Assembly (NCBI GenBank): GCA_007131295.1 | Contig: SLQW01000115.1 | Location: 1 to 55,938, forward strand | Direction of reading: 5' to 3' | Source: Pseudomonadales bacterium | GTDB lineage: Bacteria > Pseudomonadota > Gammaproteobacteria > Pseudomonadales > Azotimanducaceae | Length of the DNA: 55,938 nt | Shown here: piece after piece, positions 9,261-17,794 of the stretch | Layout of the letters: each line of letters starts with the position of its first letter | How positions within the stretch are numbered: position 1 is the stretch's first letter | Program-made: the position numbers and the translations under genes | The notes under the pieces: model-generated | Told to the model about the DNA's origin: nothing | Database searches by the model: none | Seen by the model: only the letters and a program-made list of their open reading frames with translations

Positions 9261-11591
9261 TTACCGGTTGCCCGCGAGCTCGGGTAGTGCGTGTTCGAGG
9301 ACCTGCTCGATGCGCTCGACGAGGATCGTCTCTACCGCCGCGGTCACTTCCTCCGGAAGCTTGGTGAGGTCGCTGGCGTTGTCCTTCGGCAGCAGCACCC
9401 GCTTCATGCCGGCGCGATGCGCTGCGAGCAGCTTTTCCTTGACGCCACCCACCGGCAGCACCAGTCCCGACAGGGTAATCTCACCGGTCATGGCCAGATC
9501 CGGCGCTACGGGCTTGCCTGAGTAGAGGCTCGCCAACGCCGCGACCATGGTGACGCCTGCTGAGGGTCCGTCCTTGGGAACGGCGCCGGCAGGTACGTGC
9601 ACGTGAACGCCATTGTCGGCAATGCGCTCCTGCTCGATACCGAGGCAGCTGGCTGCGGACCACAGCCAGCTGCGCGCAGTGCGCGCAGACTCCTGCATGA
9701 CGTCACCGAGCTGGCCGGTGAGGGTGACTTTTTCGTCCTTCGGAATCAGCGCGCTCTCCACGTAGAGCACATCGCCTCCGGCTTCGGTCCAGGCCAGCCC
9801 GGCGGCGACGCCCGGCGCCATGGCGCGGCGCGCCTGCTCCGGAAAAAAGCGTTCCGGGCCCAGCAGGTCCGCGAGGTCGTCGCGACAAATGCGGCGCGGT
9901 TCCGAACCTTCCAGGATGCGACGTGCGGTCTTGCGGGCGATACGGCCGAGGGCACGTTCCAGCTCGCGTACCCCCGCCTCGCGTGTGTAACGGGCGATGA
10001 CGGCCTCGAGGACGTCATCTTCTAGTTGGAGTTGGGCGGGTTCGAGGCCTGCCTCGCTGCGCTGGCGCGGCAACAGGTAGCGTTCGGCAATGCGTACCTT
10101 CTCCGCATCCGAGTAGCCGGCGAGCCGGATCACTTCCATGCGATCGAGCAGCGGCCTCGGGATGCCATCGAGATTGTTTGCCGTAGTGATGAAGAACACC
10201 TTCGACAGGTCGAACGGCAGGTTGAGATAGTTGTCCCTGAACTCCGCGTTCTGTGCCGGGTCGAGCACTTCCATCAGGGCAGCTGACGGATCACCCCGGA
10301 AGTCTCGACCGAGCTTGTCGACTTCGTCGAGCATCAGCAGGGGGTTGGCGACTTCCGCTCGGCGCAGTGCCTGCAGGATGCGACCTGGCATCGCGCCGAT
10401 GTAGGTGCGCCGGTGCCCGCGTAGTTCCGCCTCGTCATGCAGGCCGCCGAGTGCGAGTCGCTCGAACTTGCGTCCGATCGCGCGGGCAATCGACTGACCA
10501 AGGGAGGTTTTGCCGACGCCAGGTGGACCGACGAAGCAGAGGATCGGGGCCTTGGCAGTCGGGTTCATGCGCATCACGGCGAGAAACTCGAGGATGCGCT
10601 CCTTGACGTCTTCGAGCCCATAGTGGTCTTCGTCGAGCACCTCGCGGGCGTGGATGAGATCCAGATCGTCTGATGTGGTCTGCTGCCAGGGCAGCTCGGC
10701 CAGCAGCTCAAGATAACTCCGGGTCATCTGGTAGTCCGGAGACTGGGCGCTGGTGCGACCGAGGCGTTTCAGTTCGCGGTCCGCCTCCTGCTTCGCCAAC
10801 GGGGGCAGCTGTGCCTGATCGAGCTCCTCCCGCAGCAGCTCCAGGTCGTCGCCGTCATCATCGCCGAGTGCTTCTTCGATCGTCTGTTTCTGCTGCCGCA
10901 GCAAGGCTTCCCGCTGTTGCCGCTCGATGTCCTGTGATGCCTTGTCGGCTATTTCGCGCCGCAGTCGGTTCACCTCGAGTTCGTGGCCGAGCACTTCGTG
11001 CATCAGGCTGAGTACGTCGGCCAGCGTATCCGCCTCGAGCACGCTCTGTTGGCGGGCCATGTCGAGGTTCGCCAGCGAGGCCATGCGGTAGTGCTGGGCT
11101 AGCGGATCGCGGATCGAGAGCACGAGCTGCTGGAACATCTGCTCTCCGCCGCGGGGATCGATGAGATTGGCGATCTGCCGTGCCAGAGCGTGGTTCTCGC
11201 GGATCAGAGCGTCGACGCGGGCGTCGTGTCCCGATGGCAGGCGCAGCGATTCCGAGCGTGCAGCCAGGAAGGGGCCGCTGGTGTCGATGTCGGTAAGGCG
11301 CACCCGCTCCTGGCCCTGCACCAGCACCTGGGCACCACCTTCGCTGCGTTCGATGCGACGGATGCTTACCAGAGTGCCCACCGTGTGGATGTCCGCCTCC
11401 TGCACGTCTTCCACGTCACCACTGCGCTGGGCAACGCAGATCAGGTGCGCTGCATCGGGATCGGCGGCGGCCAGCGCCTCGGCTGCGTCGACGGCCGCCA
11501 GCGAGCGCTCGCGGCCGACCGCCAGGGGCACGGCCAGATGGGGGAAGACCACCGTATTCTTCAACGGCAGGACGGGAAGAGGTTTGGACAT
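9261..11591 (-). CDS. lon: ATP-dependent protease Lon
   Basis: A 776-residue LonA protease that degrades misfolded and regulatory proteins in the cytoplasm. The N-terminal substrate-binding domain and coiled coil (about 1-310) are followed by an AAA+ module with Walker A GPPGVGKTS. The C-terminal protease domain has catalytic Ser677 (PKDGPSAG) and Lys718 (GGVKEK), matching the E. coli Ser679/Lys722 dyad. Length agrees with the family (about 780-800). The ATG at 11591 follows CTGGAGTGATGC, a good ribosome binding site. It stands away from the clpX-lon-hupB order common in gammaproteobacteria, so it may be a second Lon copy. Confidence 0.97.
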   Translation of the reverse strand: MSKPLPVLPLKNTVVFPHLAVPLAVGRERSLAAVDAAEALAAADPDAAHLICVAQRSGDVEDVQEADIHTVGTLVSIRRIERSEGGAQVLVQGQERVRLTDIDTSGPFLAARSESLRLPSGHDARVDALIRENHALARQIANLIDPRGGEQMFQQLVLSIRDPLAQHYRMASLANLDMARQQSVLEADTLADVLSLMHEVLGHELEVNRLRREIADKASQDIERQQREALLRQQKQTIEEALGDDDGDDLELLREELDQAQLPPLAKQEADRELKRLGRTSAQSPDYQMTRSYLELLAELPWQQTTSDDLDLIHAREVLDEDHYGLEDVKERILEFLAVMRMNPTAKAPILCFVGPPGVGKTSLGQSIARAIGRKFERLALGGLHDEAELRGHRRTYIGAMPGRILQALRRAEVANPLLMLDEVDKLGRDFRGDPSAALMEVLDPAQNAEFRDNYLNLPFDLSKVFFITTANNLDGIPRPLLDRMEVIRLAGYSDAEKVRIAERYLLPRQRSEAGLEPAQLQLEDDVLEAVIARYTREAGVRELERALGRIARKTARRILEGSEPRRICRDDLADLLGPERFFPEQARRAMAPGVAAGLAWTEAGGDVLYVESALIPKDEKVTLTGQLGDVMQESARTARSWLWSAASCLGIEQERIADNGVHVHVPAGAVPKDGPSAGVTMVAALASLYSGKPVAPDLAMTGEITLSGLVLPVGGVKEKLLAAHRAGMKRVLLPKDNASDLTKLPEEVTAAVETILVERIEQVLEHALPELAGNR

Positions 11592-11731
11592 GCATCACTC
11601 CAGGTTTGATGGTCCGCAGCTGGCGGGACGCTGATCGACCATGCGCCGTCGCTCTGTGCGGACCGTACTCAGTCCTGGAGATGGGGTTCCATCAGCGTCG
11701 ATTCAACGCGGCCGACGGGACGGCTGCCGGT

Positions 11732-12148
11732 TCAGCGCAGCTGGATACCGCCACCACGAGGCCCGCCACCCATACCCGGAGGCATGCCGCCACCGCCACC
11801 CTGACCGGGAACGACGATGCCGGACGCCGCCTCGCGGCGCATTTCCTGCAATTGCTCGATGGCATCCTGCACTGCTTTCTGGGCTTCGGCACCGAATTTC
11901 TCCGCAGCTTCGCCCAGGCTCGCAGCCTCGATCTCGAAATTGATCGGCAGCGCCCCCGCCGGCGTCATCAGCGAGGCCTGGCCGATATAGAGCACCGGAC
12001 GACCGGGATCGTCGCTGCCGTCGGCCGTGACGGGCGTCAGGCGCTGGATGGAGCCCACCCGGCGATCGGTGAACTGCTCCTCACGATAGAGGTCGGCCAC
12101 CTCCATGCGGATGTCGTCGGTTCGCAATTCGCTCACGGCTGTCCTCAT
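11732..12148 (-). CDS. Conserved hypothetical protein with Gly/Met-rich tail
   Basis: A 138-residue protein of unknown function. The first two thirds are compact and predicted beta-rich (EVADLYREEQFTDRRVG, QRLTPV and PVLYIGQ segments), followed by a helical stretch (about 80-110). It ends in a Gly/Pro/Met-rich tail of roughly 25 residues finishing GGIQLR. No signal peptide, membrane segment or catalytic motif is visible. The frame is open far upstream, but the ATG at 12148 is the plausible start; a later ATG giving MEVADLY is an alternative. It is divergent from the asparaginase lipoprotein gene. Confidence 0.65.
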   Translation of the reverse strand: MRTAVSELRTDDIRMEVADLYREEQFTDRRVGSIQRLTPVTADGSDDPGRPVLYIGQASLMTPAGALPINFEIEAASLGEAAEKFGAEAQKAVQDAIEQLQEMRREAASGIVVPGQGGGGGMPPGMGGGPRGGGIQLR

Positions 12149-12152
12149 TTGC

Positions 12153-12179
12153 TTGCTGCAGTTCGAGGCGGCGTATGAT
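12153..12179 (+). promoter_or_regulatory. Possible promoter for the isoaspartyl peptidase gene
   Basis: TTGCTG at 12153-12158 and TATGAT at 12174-12179 resemble -35 and -10 boxes, but the spacer is only 15 nt, shorter than the optimum. They lie in the divergent gap upstream of the lipoprotein gene starting at 12287. Confidence 0.25.
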
Positions 12180-12286
12180 GCCGGGATCGGCGGCACTTGC
12201 CAAAACCGCATGTCGGTTTCTGGACCCGAGCGGTACGTCAGGGGATGCTTGCGCCCTGAATCGGATTCTCGAATGGAGCTCAGCAG

Positions 12287-13336
12287 ATGTCGGTCCGTTT
12301 CCCCTGGGTCGTTTTCCTCATAGGAGCCTGGCTCATGACTGCCTGCAGTGACGTTCAGGTGGACGCTGGTGCGAACGGCGGTGCGAACGCCGGCTCGGAG
12401 CCTGCTGCGATCGAGCGTCCCCGCTACGCCCTGGCTATCCACGGTGGTTCCGGCGTGATCGAGCGCGGGTCCCTCGATCCCGAGACGGAGGCCGCATACC
12501 TGCGCACCCTCGAGGAGGCCCTGGCGGCTGGCGAGCGCGTGCTCGAGCAGGAGGGTACGGCTCTCGATGCCGTCGTCGCAGCGATCGTGGTGATGGAGGA
12601 TTCGGACCTGTTCAATGCAGGGCGCGGCGCGGTTCTCACCCATGAGGGAACGGTGGAGCTCGACGCCTCGCTCATGCGCGGAGAAGACCTCGATGCCGGC
12701 GCAGTCGCAGGCGTGGGCCGGGTGCGCAATCCCATTCTTGCCGCCAGGGCCGTGATGGAGCACTCGCCCCACGTCCTGCTGGCCGGGACCGGTGCCGATA
12801 CCTTCGCGGCGGAGCAGGGTCTGGAGCTCGAGGACAACACATGGTTTCGCACCGAGCGCCGGCGCCAGCAGCTCGAGCGGGCGATCGAGCAGGATCAGGT
12901 GCGTCTCGATCACGACGATGACCTCGGCACGGTGGGTGCGGTGGCCCTGGATGTCCACGGCAACCTGGCTGCGGGCACCTCCACCGGGGGCATGACCAAC
13001 AAGCGCTGGGGCCGGGTGGGCGACTCGCCGATAATTGGTGCCGGCACCTACGCCAGCAACGCCTCTTGTGCGGTGTCGGCCACCGGGCACGGCGAGTACT
13101 TCATCCGCCGGACGGTGGCCCGCGAAGTCTGCGCGCTGATGGAATACGCGGGTCTCGACGTCGCCTCCGCGGCGCGGCAGGTGGTGCACGATCAGCTGGG
13201 GCCGATGGGCGGCAGCGGCGGACTGATCGCGGTGGACCATCGCGGCAACGTGGTGCTCGAGATGAATACGCCCGGCATGTATCGAGCGTCCGTGCGTTCC
13301 GGTGAGGATCCCATCGTGGCCATTTTCGCGCGATGA
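12287..13336 (+). CDS. Lipoprotein isoaspartyl peptidase/L-asparaginase (Ntn hydrolase)
   Basis: A 349-residue type 2 (plant-type) asparaginase/isoaspartyl dipeptidase, an N-terminal-nucleophile hydrolase that matures by autocleavage. The nucleophile Thr215 follows Gly in DDLGTVGAVALD. The alpha-subunit landmarks IHGGSG (51-56) and LFNAGRGAV, and the beta-subunit landmark STGGMTNK, are present. A lipoprotein signal with lipobox LMTAC (Cys20) precedes a Gly/Asn/Ala-rich linker, so the enzyme should be anchored in the cell envelope. The E. coli homologue IaaA is not lipidated. It would release aspartate from beta-aspartyl peptides or asparagine. ATG 12287 follows GGAG. The next gene overlaps by ATGA. 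Confidence 0.93.
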   Translation: MSVRFPWVVFLIGAWLMTACSDVQVDAGANGGANAGSEPAAIERPRYALAIHGGSGVIERGSLDPETEAAYLRTLEEALAAGERVLEQEGTALDAVVAAIVVMEDSDLFNAGRGAVLTHEGTVELDASLMRGEDLDAGAVAGVGRVRNPILAARAVMEHSPHVLLAGTGADTFAAEQGLELEDNTWFRTERRRQQLERAIEQDQVRLDHDDDLGTVGAVALDVHGNLAAGTSTGGMTNKRWGRVGDSPIIGAGTYASNASCAVSATGHGEYFIRRTVAREVCALMEYAGLDVASAARQVVHDQLGPMGGSGGLIAVDHRGNVVLEMNTPGMYRASVRSGEDPIVAIFAR

Positions 13337-14367
13337 CGGGAGAGGGCAGGAGTCCGCTACGTTTCCTGGCGGGCAGGCGGGTCCGCGATCACATCGAGAA
13401 GGAGGGGTTCCGGCTCGAGGACTTCCCGACCCTGCTCGGTGCGGCCGGCGGTCCCAAGTGGCTGGTGCTCTATGGTCTCGACCGTGTGCTGGCGCCTCGG
13501 CTGACCCGCTTGGGCCATCGCGTCCACCTCGTCGGTGCCTCCATCGGTGCCTGGCGCTTCGCCGCCTACGCCCAGGCCGATCCTGCTGCGGCGCTTGATC
13601 GGCTGCTGGCCAGCTACACCCGCTTCGACGTCGCGCATCAGGGCCCCATCGACATGAATGAGGTGTTCGAGGGCTACTGCCGCGACCTGCTTGGAGAGCG
13701 CGGTGCAGAGGAGATCCTGGCGAGTCCTCACGGTGCGCTTCATGTCGTCGTGGCCTGGATGCGACGGCGCTGGCTGCCGCCGCTGGCAGGCTTGGGGTTG
13801 GCCGCTGGAGTCAATACCCTGGGCCGCCGCATGCTGCTGCGCTTCGGCCCCGAGCGCCTGGTGCTGAGCAGCGCTGAGCCGAGGCCTGCGGCCGGTTGGC
13901 CGGCACGTCACGTCCCGCTCACAACCACGAACATGGCGGCGGCGCTGCGGGCCAGCGGCGCCATTCCAGGCTTGGTCCGCCCCGTGGCAGATCTGGTTCC
14001 AGGTGAGCCCGGCTTCGGTGTCGACGGCGGCATCATCGACTACCACTTCGACGCGTCCCTGGCCGCGGACGACTTCATCCTCTACCCGCACTTTTATCCA
14101 CATCTGGTGCCTGGCTGGTTCGACAAGCCCTTCCGCAGACGTCGTCTGCTTCCGCACGCCGTGGACAATCTGCTGCTGATCGCGCCGAGTCCCGAGTTCG
14201 TGGCCGGCCTGCCTCAGGGTAAGGTTCCGGATCGCAACGATCCACGACGCCTCGGCCTGGAAGCCTGCCAGCAGGCATGGTGCCAGGCCGCGGACGCGTC
14301 GCGCCGGCTCGGTGACGCCTTCTTGGAGGCGTTAGAGCGCGACCGCGTCCCGGCTCTGCTCGAGTGA
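13333..14367 (+). CDS. Patatin-like phospholipase family protein
   Basis: A 344-residue patatin-type serine acyl hydrolase. The oxyanion loop appears as AGGPKW (38-43), the nucleophile elbow as GASIG with Ser70, and the second dyad residue as the Asp of VDGG in the FGVDGGIIDYHFD segment. It has no signal peptide. It starts inside the stop codon of the asparaginase gene (ATGA at 13333-13336), so the two are translationally coupled. The substrate, phospholipid or other acyl ester, is not known. Confidence 0.87.
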   Translation: MTGEGRSPLRFLAGRRVRDHIEKEGFRLEDFPTLLGAAGGPKWLVLYGLDRVLAPRLTRLGHRVHLVGASIGAWRFAAYAQADPAAALDRLLASYTRFDVAHQGPIDMNEVFEGYCRDLLGERGAEEILASPHGALHVVVAWMRRRWLPPLAGLGLAAGVNTLGRRMLLRFGPERLVLSSAEPRPAAGWPARHVPLTTTNMAAALRASGAIPGLVRPVADLVPGEPGFGVDGGIIDYHFDASLAADDFILYPHFYPHLVPGWFDKPFRRRRLLPHAVDNLLLIAPSPEFVAGLPQGKVPDRNDPRRLGLEACQQAWCQAADASRRLGDAFLEALERDRVPALLE

Positions 14368-14430
14368 CGCCGCGAGCATTTTTTCCGGCGGCGCCGCTTC
14401 GGCCCGCCTGCACGAACGAGGAGAGACAAA

Positions 14431-15441
14431 ATGACCCGAAACCGCCGCATCCTGATCAAGACCCTGCCCGAGGGCACCCTGACCACTGACTGCTTCGAGA
14501 TGGACGAAGTGGAAGTCGCAAATCCCGGGTCCGGGCAGGTGCTCGTAAGAACGCTGCTGCTGTCGCAGGACGCAGCGAACAGGGCCTGGATGCAGGGTGC
14601 CACCTATCGCGACGCCATCGAGGCCGGCCAGGTCATGGCCAGTGGTGCCATCGCCGAGGTGGTGGCATCGGAGGCCGAAGGACTCGCCCTCGGCGACATT
14701 GTCTGGGGTGATACCGGCTGGCAGGAATATGCGCTGCTGTCAGGGCGCTCGGTGCAGAAGTTGCGCCGGCATGAGCCGTTGAGCCATCTGATTTCGCTCC
14801 TCGGCGTCGCCGGCAAGACGGCGTATCACGGGCTGATCAACGTTGCCGGTATCCATGCCGGTGAAACGCTGCTGGTGTCCGCAGCCGCGGGCTCGGTGGG
14901 TTCCATTGTCGGGCAGATCGGCCGCATCAAGGGCGCGCGGGTGGTCGGCATCGCTGGCGGTGCGGAAAAGTGCCGTTGGGTGGTAGACGAACTCGGTTTC
15001 GACGCCTGCCTCGACTACAAGGACACCTCGCTGGCCCTGCCGAAACAGCTGGGAGCGACCTGTCCGGATGGGGTCGACGTCTACTTCGACAATACCGGCG
15101 GCGACATCCTGCAGGCGGCGTTGTTCGCCATGCGGCAGCGTGGACGCGTCGCCTGCTGCGGCGCCGTGTCCATGTACGACGGCAAGCCGCGGCCTGGTCC
15201 TTACGGCGTACCCGGCCTCCTGGTGGTCAAGCGCCTGAAGATGGAGGGCTTCATCGTGATGGACTATGCCCATCTCGATGCGGACGCGGAACACGATCTG
15301 ACCATGTGGGCTGGGGATGGCCACCTGAAGGTGGTGGAGGACATCCTCGACGGCCTGGAGCAGGCCCCTGCGGGTCTGGTAGGCCTCCTGGCTGGCGAGA
15401 ACCGCGGCAAACGCATGATCCGGGTGGCGGAGCCGTCCTGA
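14431..15441 (+). CDS. Zinc-free MDR NADP-dependent oxidoreductase (PTGR/CurA-like)
   Basis: A 336-residue medium-chain reductase of the leukotriene B4 12-hydroxydehydrogenase/prostaglandin reductase group. It lacks the zinc-binding cysteines of alcohol dehydrogenases and has the nucleotide-binding motif AAAGSVGSIVGQI near residue 155. The family reduces alpha,beta-unsaturated carbonyls with NADPH. ATG 14431 is preceded by GAGGAGAGAC. It lies downstream of the patatin gene with a 63-nt gap and converges with the Nudix gene, 11 nt away. Confidence 0.9.
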   Translation: MTRNRRILIKTLPEGTLTTDCFEMDEVEVANPGSGQVLVRTLLLSQDAANRAWMQGATYRDAIEAGQVMASGAIAEVVASEAEGLALGDIVWGDTGWQEYALLSGRSVQKLRRHEPLSHLISLLGVAGKTAYHGLINVAGIHAGETLLVSAAAGSVGSIVGQIGRIKGARVVGIAGGAEKCRWVVDELGFDACLDYKDTSLALPKQLGATCPDGVDVYFDNTGGDILQAALFAMRQRGRVACCGAVSMYDGKPRPGPYGVPGLLVVKRLKMEGFIVMDYAHLDADAEHDLTMWAGDGHLKVVEDILDGLEQAPAGLVGLLAGENRGKRMIRVAEPS

Positions 15442-15452
15442 CCCCGCTGTCG

Positions 15453-16211
15453 TCATGCCCCGGGCGGCAGCACCGGGCGGTGGGTCGGGAACGTCTCCTG
15501 ACCAACGGCCCATGCGTGCAGCTCCGTAACCGACGCAAAGCCGTCGAGTGCCGCAAGCTGCCGCTCGGTGACCCGCATCAGTCCGAAGCTGCCCGCGGCG
15601 TAGTCGGCGAGCGCCTGTTCCGGTGAAACCCAGACACTGTGCACCGTCTCGCTGGCATCGTGAACGCCGTCCTGACCGGGCGGTGCCTCGGCGATGAAGA
15701 AGCGGGTGTCGAAGCGCCGGGGCCGACCGAGCGGCGTGACCCAGCGGTTGAAGTAGTGCACGTGGTCACAGGCCAGGGTCAGGCGTTCCAGCTGGCAAAG
15801 GTCGGCGAGATCGAGTTCGCCTTTGTAGACGGCTCGACGATAGGCGCGGAAGCGCTCGCGAGTGTCGGCGTCGTCGAAGCGCAGCAGTTGGCCCTCGGCA
15901 TCGTAGGCGAGCAGCAGGCCCGCTTCCTCGAAGGTCTCACGGATGGCGGCAATCCAGAAGCCGCGCCACTCGTTGCCGAGTGCGGCCATCTGTCGGGCCT
16001 GATCCTCGGACGGCCCGGCCCGCCAGGCGTCCAGGGCGTGCAGGTGGTCGTCGCCTTCCACCCGGCCGCCGGGGAAGACGTACATACCACCGGCGAAAGC
16101 CGCTTGGCTGGTGCGCCGCAGCATGAAGGTCTCTATGCCGCCGCCGGCCGCATCGCGGGCTATGATCACGGTTGCGGCGGGGCGGATCGGTTGGACGGGA
16201 AGGTCGGTCAT
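15453..16211 (-). CDS. NUDT19-like Nudix hydrolase
   Basis: A 252-residue Nudix protein. The segment FPGGRVEGDD is followed after a long insertion by RETFEEAGLLL, the REUxEEXGU core of the Nudix box. The separation between the two matches the NUDT19/RP2 branch rather than short MutT-like enzymes. In animals that branch hydrolyses CoA and acyl-CoA to 3'5'-ADP and phosphopantetheine; the bacterial substrate is inferred only. ATG 16211 follows GAGGAGCGTGGC. Confidence 0.85.
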   Translation of the reverse strand: MTDLPVQPIRPAATVIIARDAAGGGIETFMLRRTSQAAFAGGMYVFPGGRVEGDDHLHALDAWRAGPSEDQARQMAALGNEWRGFWIAAIRETFEEAGLLLAYDAEGQLLRFDDADTRERFRAYRRAVYKGELDLADLCQLERLTLACDHVHYFNRWVTPLGRPRRFDTRFFIAEAPPGQDGVHDASETVHSVWVSPEQALADYAAGSFGLMRVTERQLAALDGFASVTELHAWAVGQETFPTHRPVLPPGA

Positions 16212-16300
16212 GCCACGCTCCTCGGGTCAGGCGCGACTATAGCTCAGCTGACGCCATCTGACCGTCCCCCGCCAGGCATCCCGCGCAGGAGCACACACCC

Positions 16301-17521
16301 ATGCACGTCGATCCCGTTGCCGCCGGCATGGAGCCGGCCCAGCTCGCCCGCATCCGCCGCCACCTCGAAGAGCGCTACCTGAAACCGGGGAAGATCGCCG
16401 GCTTTCTGCCGCTGGTGTATCGCCGCGGTGCCATCGCCTACTGCGAGCCGCTGGGGATGATGGACATGGAGCGTGGCCGGCCGATGGCCGAGGACACGCT
16501 GTTCCGCATTTACAGCATGACCAAACCGATCACCTCGGTAGCGCTCATGATGCTTTACGAAGAGGGCCACTTTCAGCTCAACGACCCGGTGCACCGCTGG
16601 ATTCCGGAGTGGCGCGATCTGCGCGTCTTCCGCGGTGGCAACTGGCCGAACTTCCTGACTGAGCCCTGCGCGCGGCCAATGACGGTCAAGGACCTGTTGA
16701 CCCACATGTCCGGCCTCACCTACGACTTCATGCAGGCGTCGAACATTGACCGTGCCTACCGCAAGCTCGGCGTCCGCCTGGAACGCGAGGGCGGCACTTT
16801 GCGGGACATGGTGGAAACCCTCGCCCGCCTGCCGCTGGAATTTTCCCCTGGAACGCGCTGGAACTATTCGTTTGCCACTGACATCTGCGGCTATCTGGTA
16901 GAGGTCATGAGTGGTCAGCGCTTCGACCGCTTCCTCAGCGAGCGGATCTTCGAGCCGCTCGGCATGCACGACACCTTCTTCTCGGTGCCGGCCGACAAGC
17001 TGCAACGCTTCGCCGCGAACTATCAGCGCGGCCGGGATCGCACGCTGACTCTGCTCGACGATCCGCAGGCCAGCCCTTTCGCGCGCGCGAAGACGCTGTT
17101 TTCAGGTGGTGGCGGACTGGTTTCGAGCGCCGCAGATTACCTTCGCTTCTGTCGGATGCTGCTTGGTCGAGGCAGCCTCGACGGTGTCCGCATCATCGGC
17201 CCCAAGACCCTGGAGCTGATGACCTGCAATCATCTGCCGAACGGCGACGATCTCACCCGCTGGGCCATGGGAACCTTCAGCGAGACGACCTATGAAGGTT
17301 ATGGCTTCGGGCTGGGCTTCTCGGTAAATCTCGGGCCGGGGCCAACCTCCACCGTGGGTTCGGTTGGTGAGATCGCCTGGGGTGGGGCGGCGAGTACGCT
17401 GTTCTGGGTGGATCCGACCGAGGATCTCATCTGCATCCTCATGACCCAGTTCATGCCCTCCGGCACGTTCAACTTCCGCGGCCAGATGAAGGCGTTGGTC
17501 TACCCTGCCATTCGACCCTGA
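16301..17521 (+). CDS. Beta-lactamase-fold serine hydrolase (family VIII esterase type)
   Basis: A 406-residue class C beta-lactamase-fold hydrolase. The SxxK motif is Ser72-Met-Thr-Lys75, the Tyr motif is YSF (189-191), and a late WGGAAS stands in the place of the KTG box. This combination is typical of family VIII esterases (EstB-like) rather than true beta-lactamases or penicillin-binding proteins. There is no export signal, so it is probably cytoplasmic. It likely cleaves small carboxylic esters. Confidence 0.88.
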   Translation: MHVDPVAAGMEPAQLARIRRHLEERYLKPGKIAGFLPLVYRRGAIAYCEPLGMMDMERGRPMAEDTLFRIYSMTKPITSVALMMLYEEGHFQLNDPVHRWIPEWRDLRVFRGGNWPNFLTEPCARPMTVKDLLTHMSGLTYDFMQASNIDRAYRKLGVRLEREGGTLRDMVETLARLPLEFSPGTRWNYSFATDICGYLVEVMSGQRFDRFLSERIFEPLGMHDTFFSVPADKLQRFAANYQRGRDRTLTLLDDPQASPFARAKTLFSGGGGLVSSAADYLRFCRMLLGRGSLDGVRIIGPKTLELMTCNHLPNGDDLTRWAMGTFSETTYEGYGFGLGFSVNLGPGPTSTVGSVGEIAWGGAASTLFWVDPTEDLICILMTQFMPSGTFNFRGQMKALVYPAIRP

Positions 17522-17794
17522 GCGTAACGGCACCGTTTGGGGGCGCCCGCGCACTACCTGCATCATCTCGGTGCACGCACGTTGCGGGCTGAGGCGCCCG
17601 CCCAGGGGCGCCAATCGGTGCGGCATGCACCCGCGCCCTGCAGGAATGGCGGCCGCCACTTGCCTGGCAACGGCATGAAGCCGTCTGCCTGGACCCTGTC
17701 GCCGACCTCGGCACGAATCTCGCAAAGGCTGAGGCCGTGCTTACGCCCATCGCTGGCGTCTTGCGCCTGTTTCATGATGCTGGAGAGATATGGG
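17522..17794. other. Gap before the amine dehydrogenase operon
   Basis: About 270 nt of GC-rich sequence between the esterase stop and the amine dehydrogenase large-subunit start. The downstream frame stays open through it, but without a ribosome binding site or signal-peptide-like N-terminus. I see no convincing sigma70 promoter or clear operator; the operon promoter should lie here. Confidence 0.4.

Noticed and set aside
9243-9277. GC-rich imperfect hairpin as lon terminator
   Set aside because: It overlaps the lon stop codon and has no T tract on the appropriate side, so it is more likely a chance fold.
16301-17521. Antibiotic-resistance class C beta-lactamase
   Set aside because: There is no signal peptide and no KTG box, and the Tyr motif is YSF. 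It fits family VIII esterases instead.
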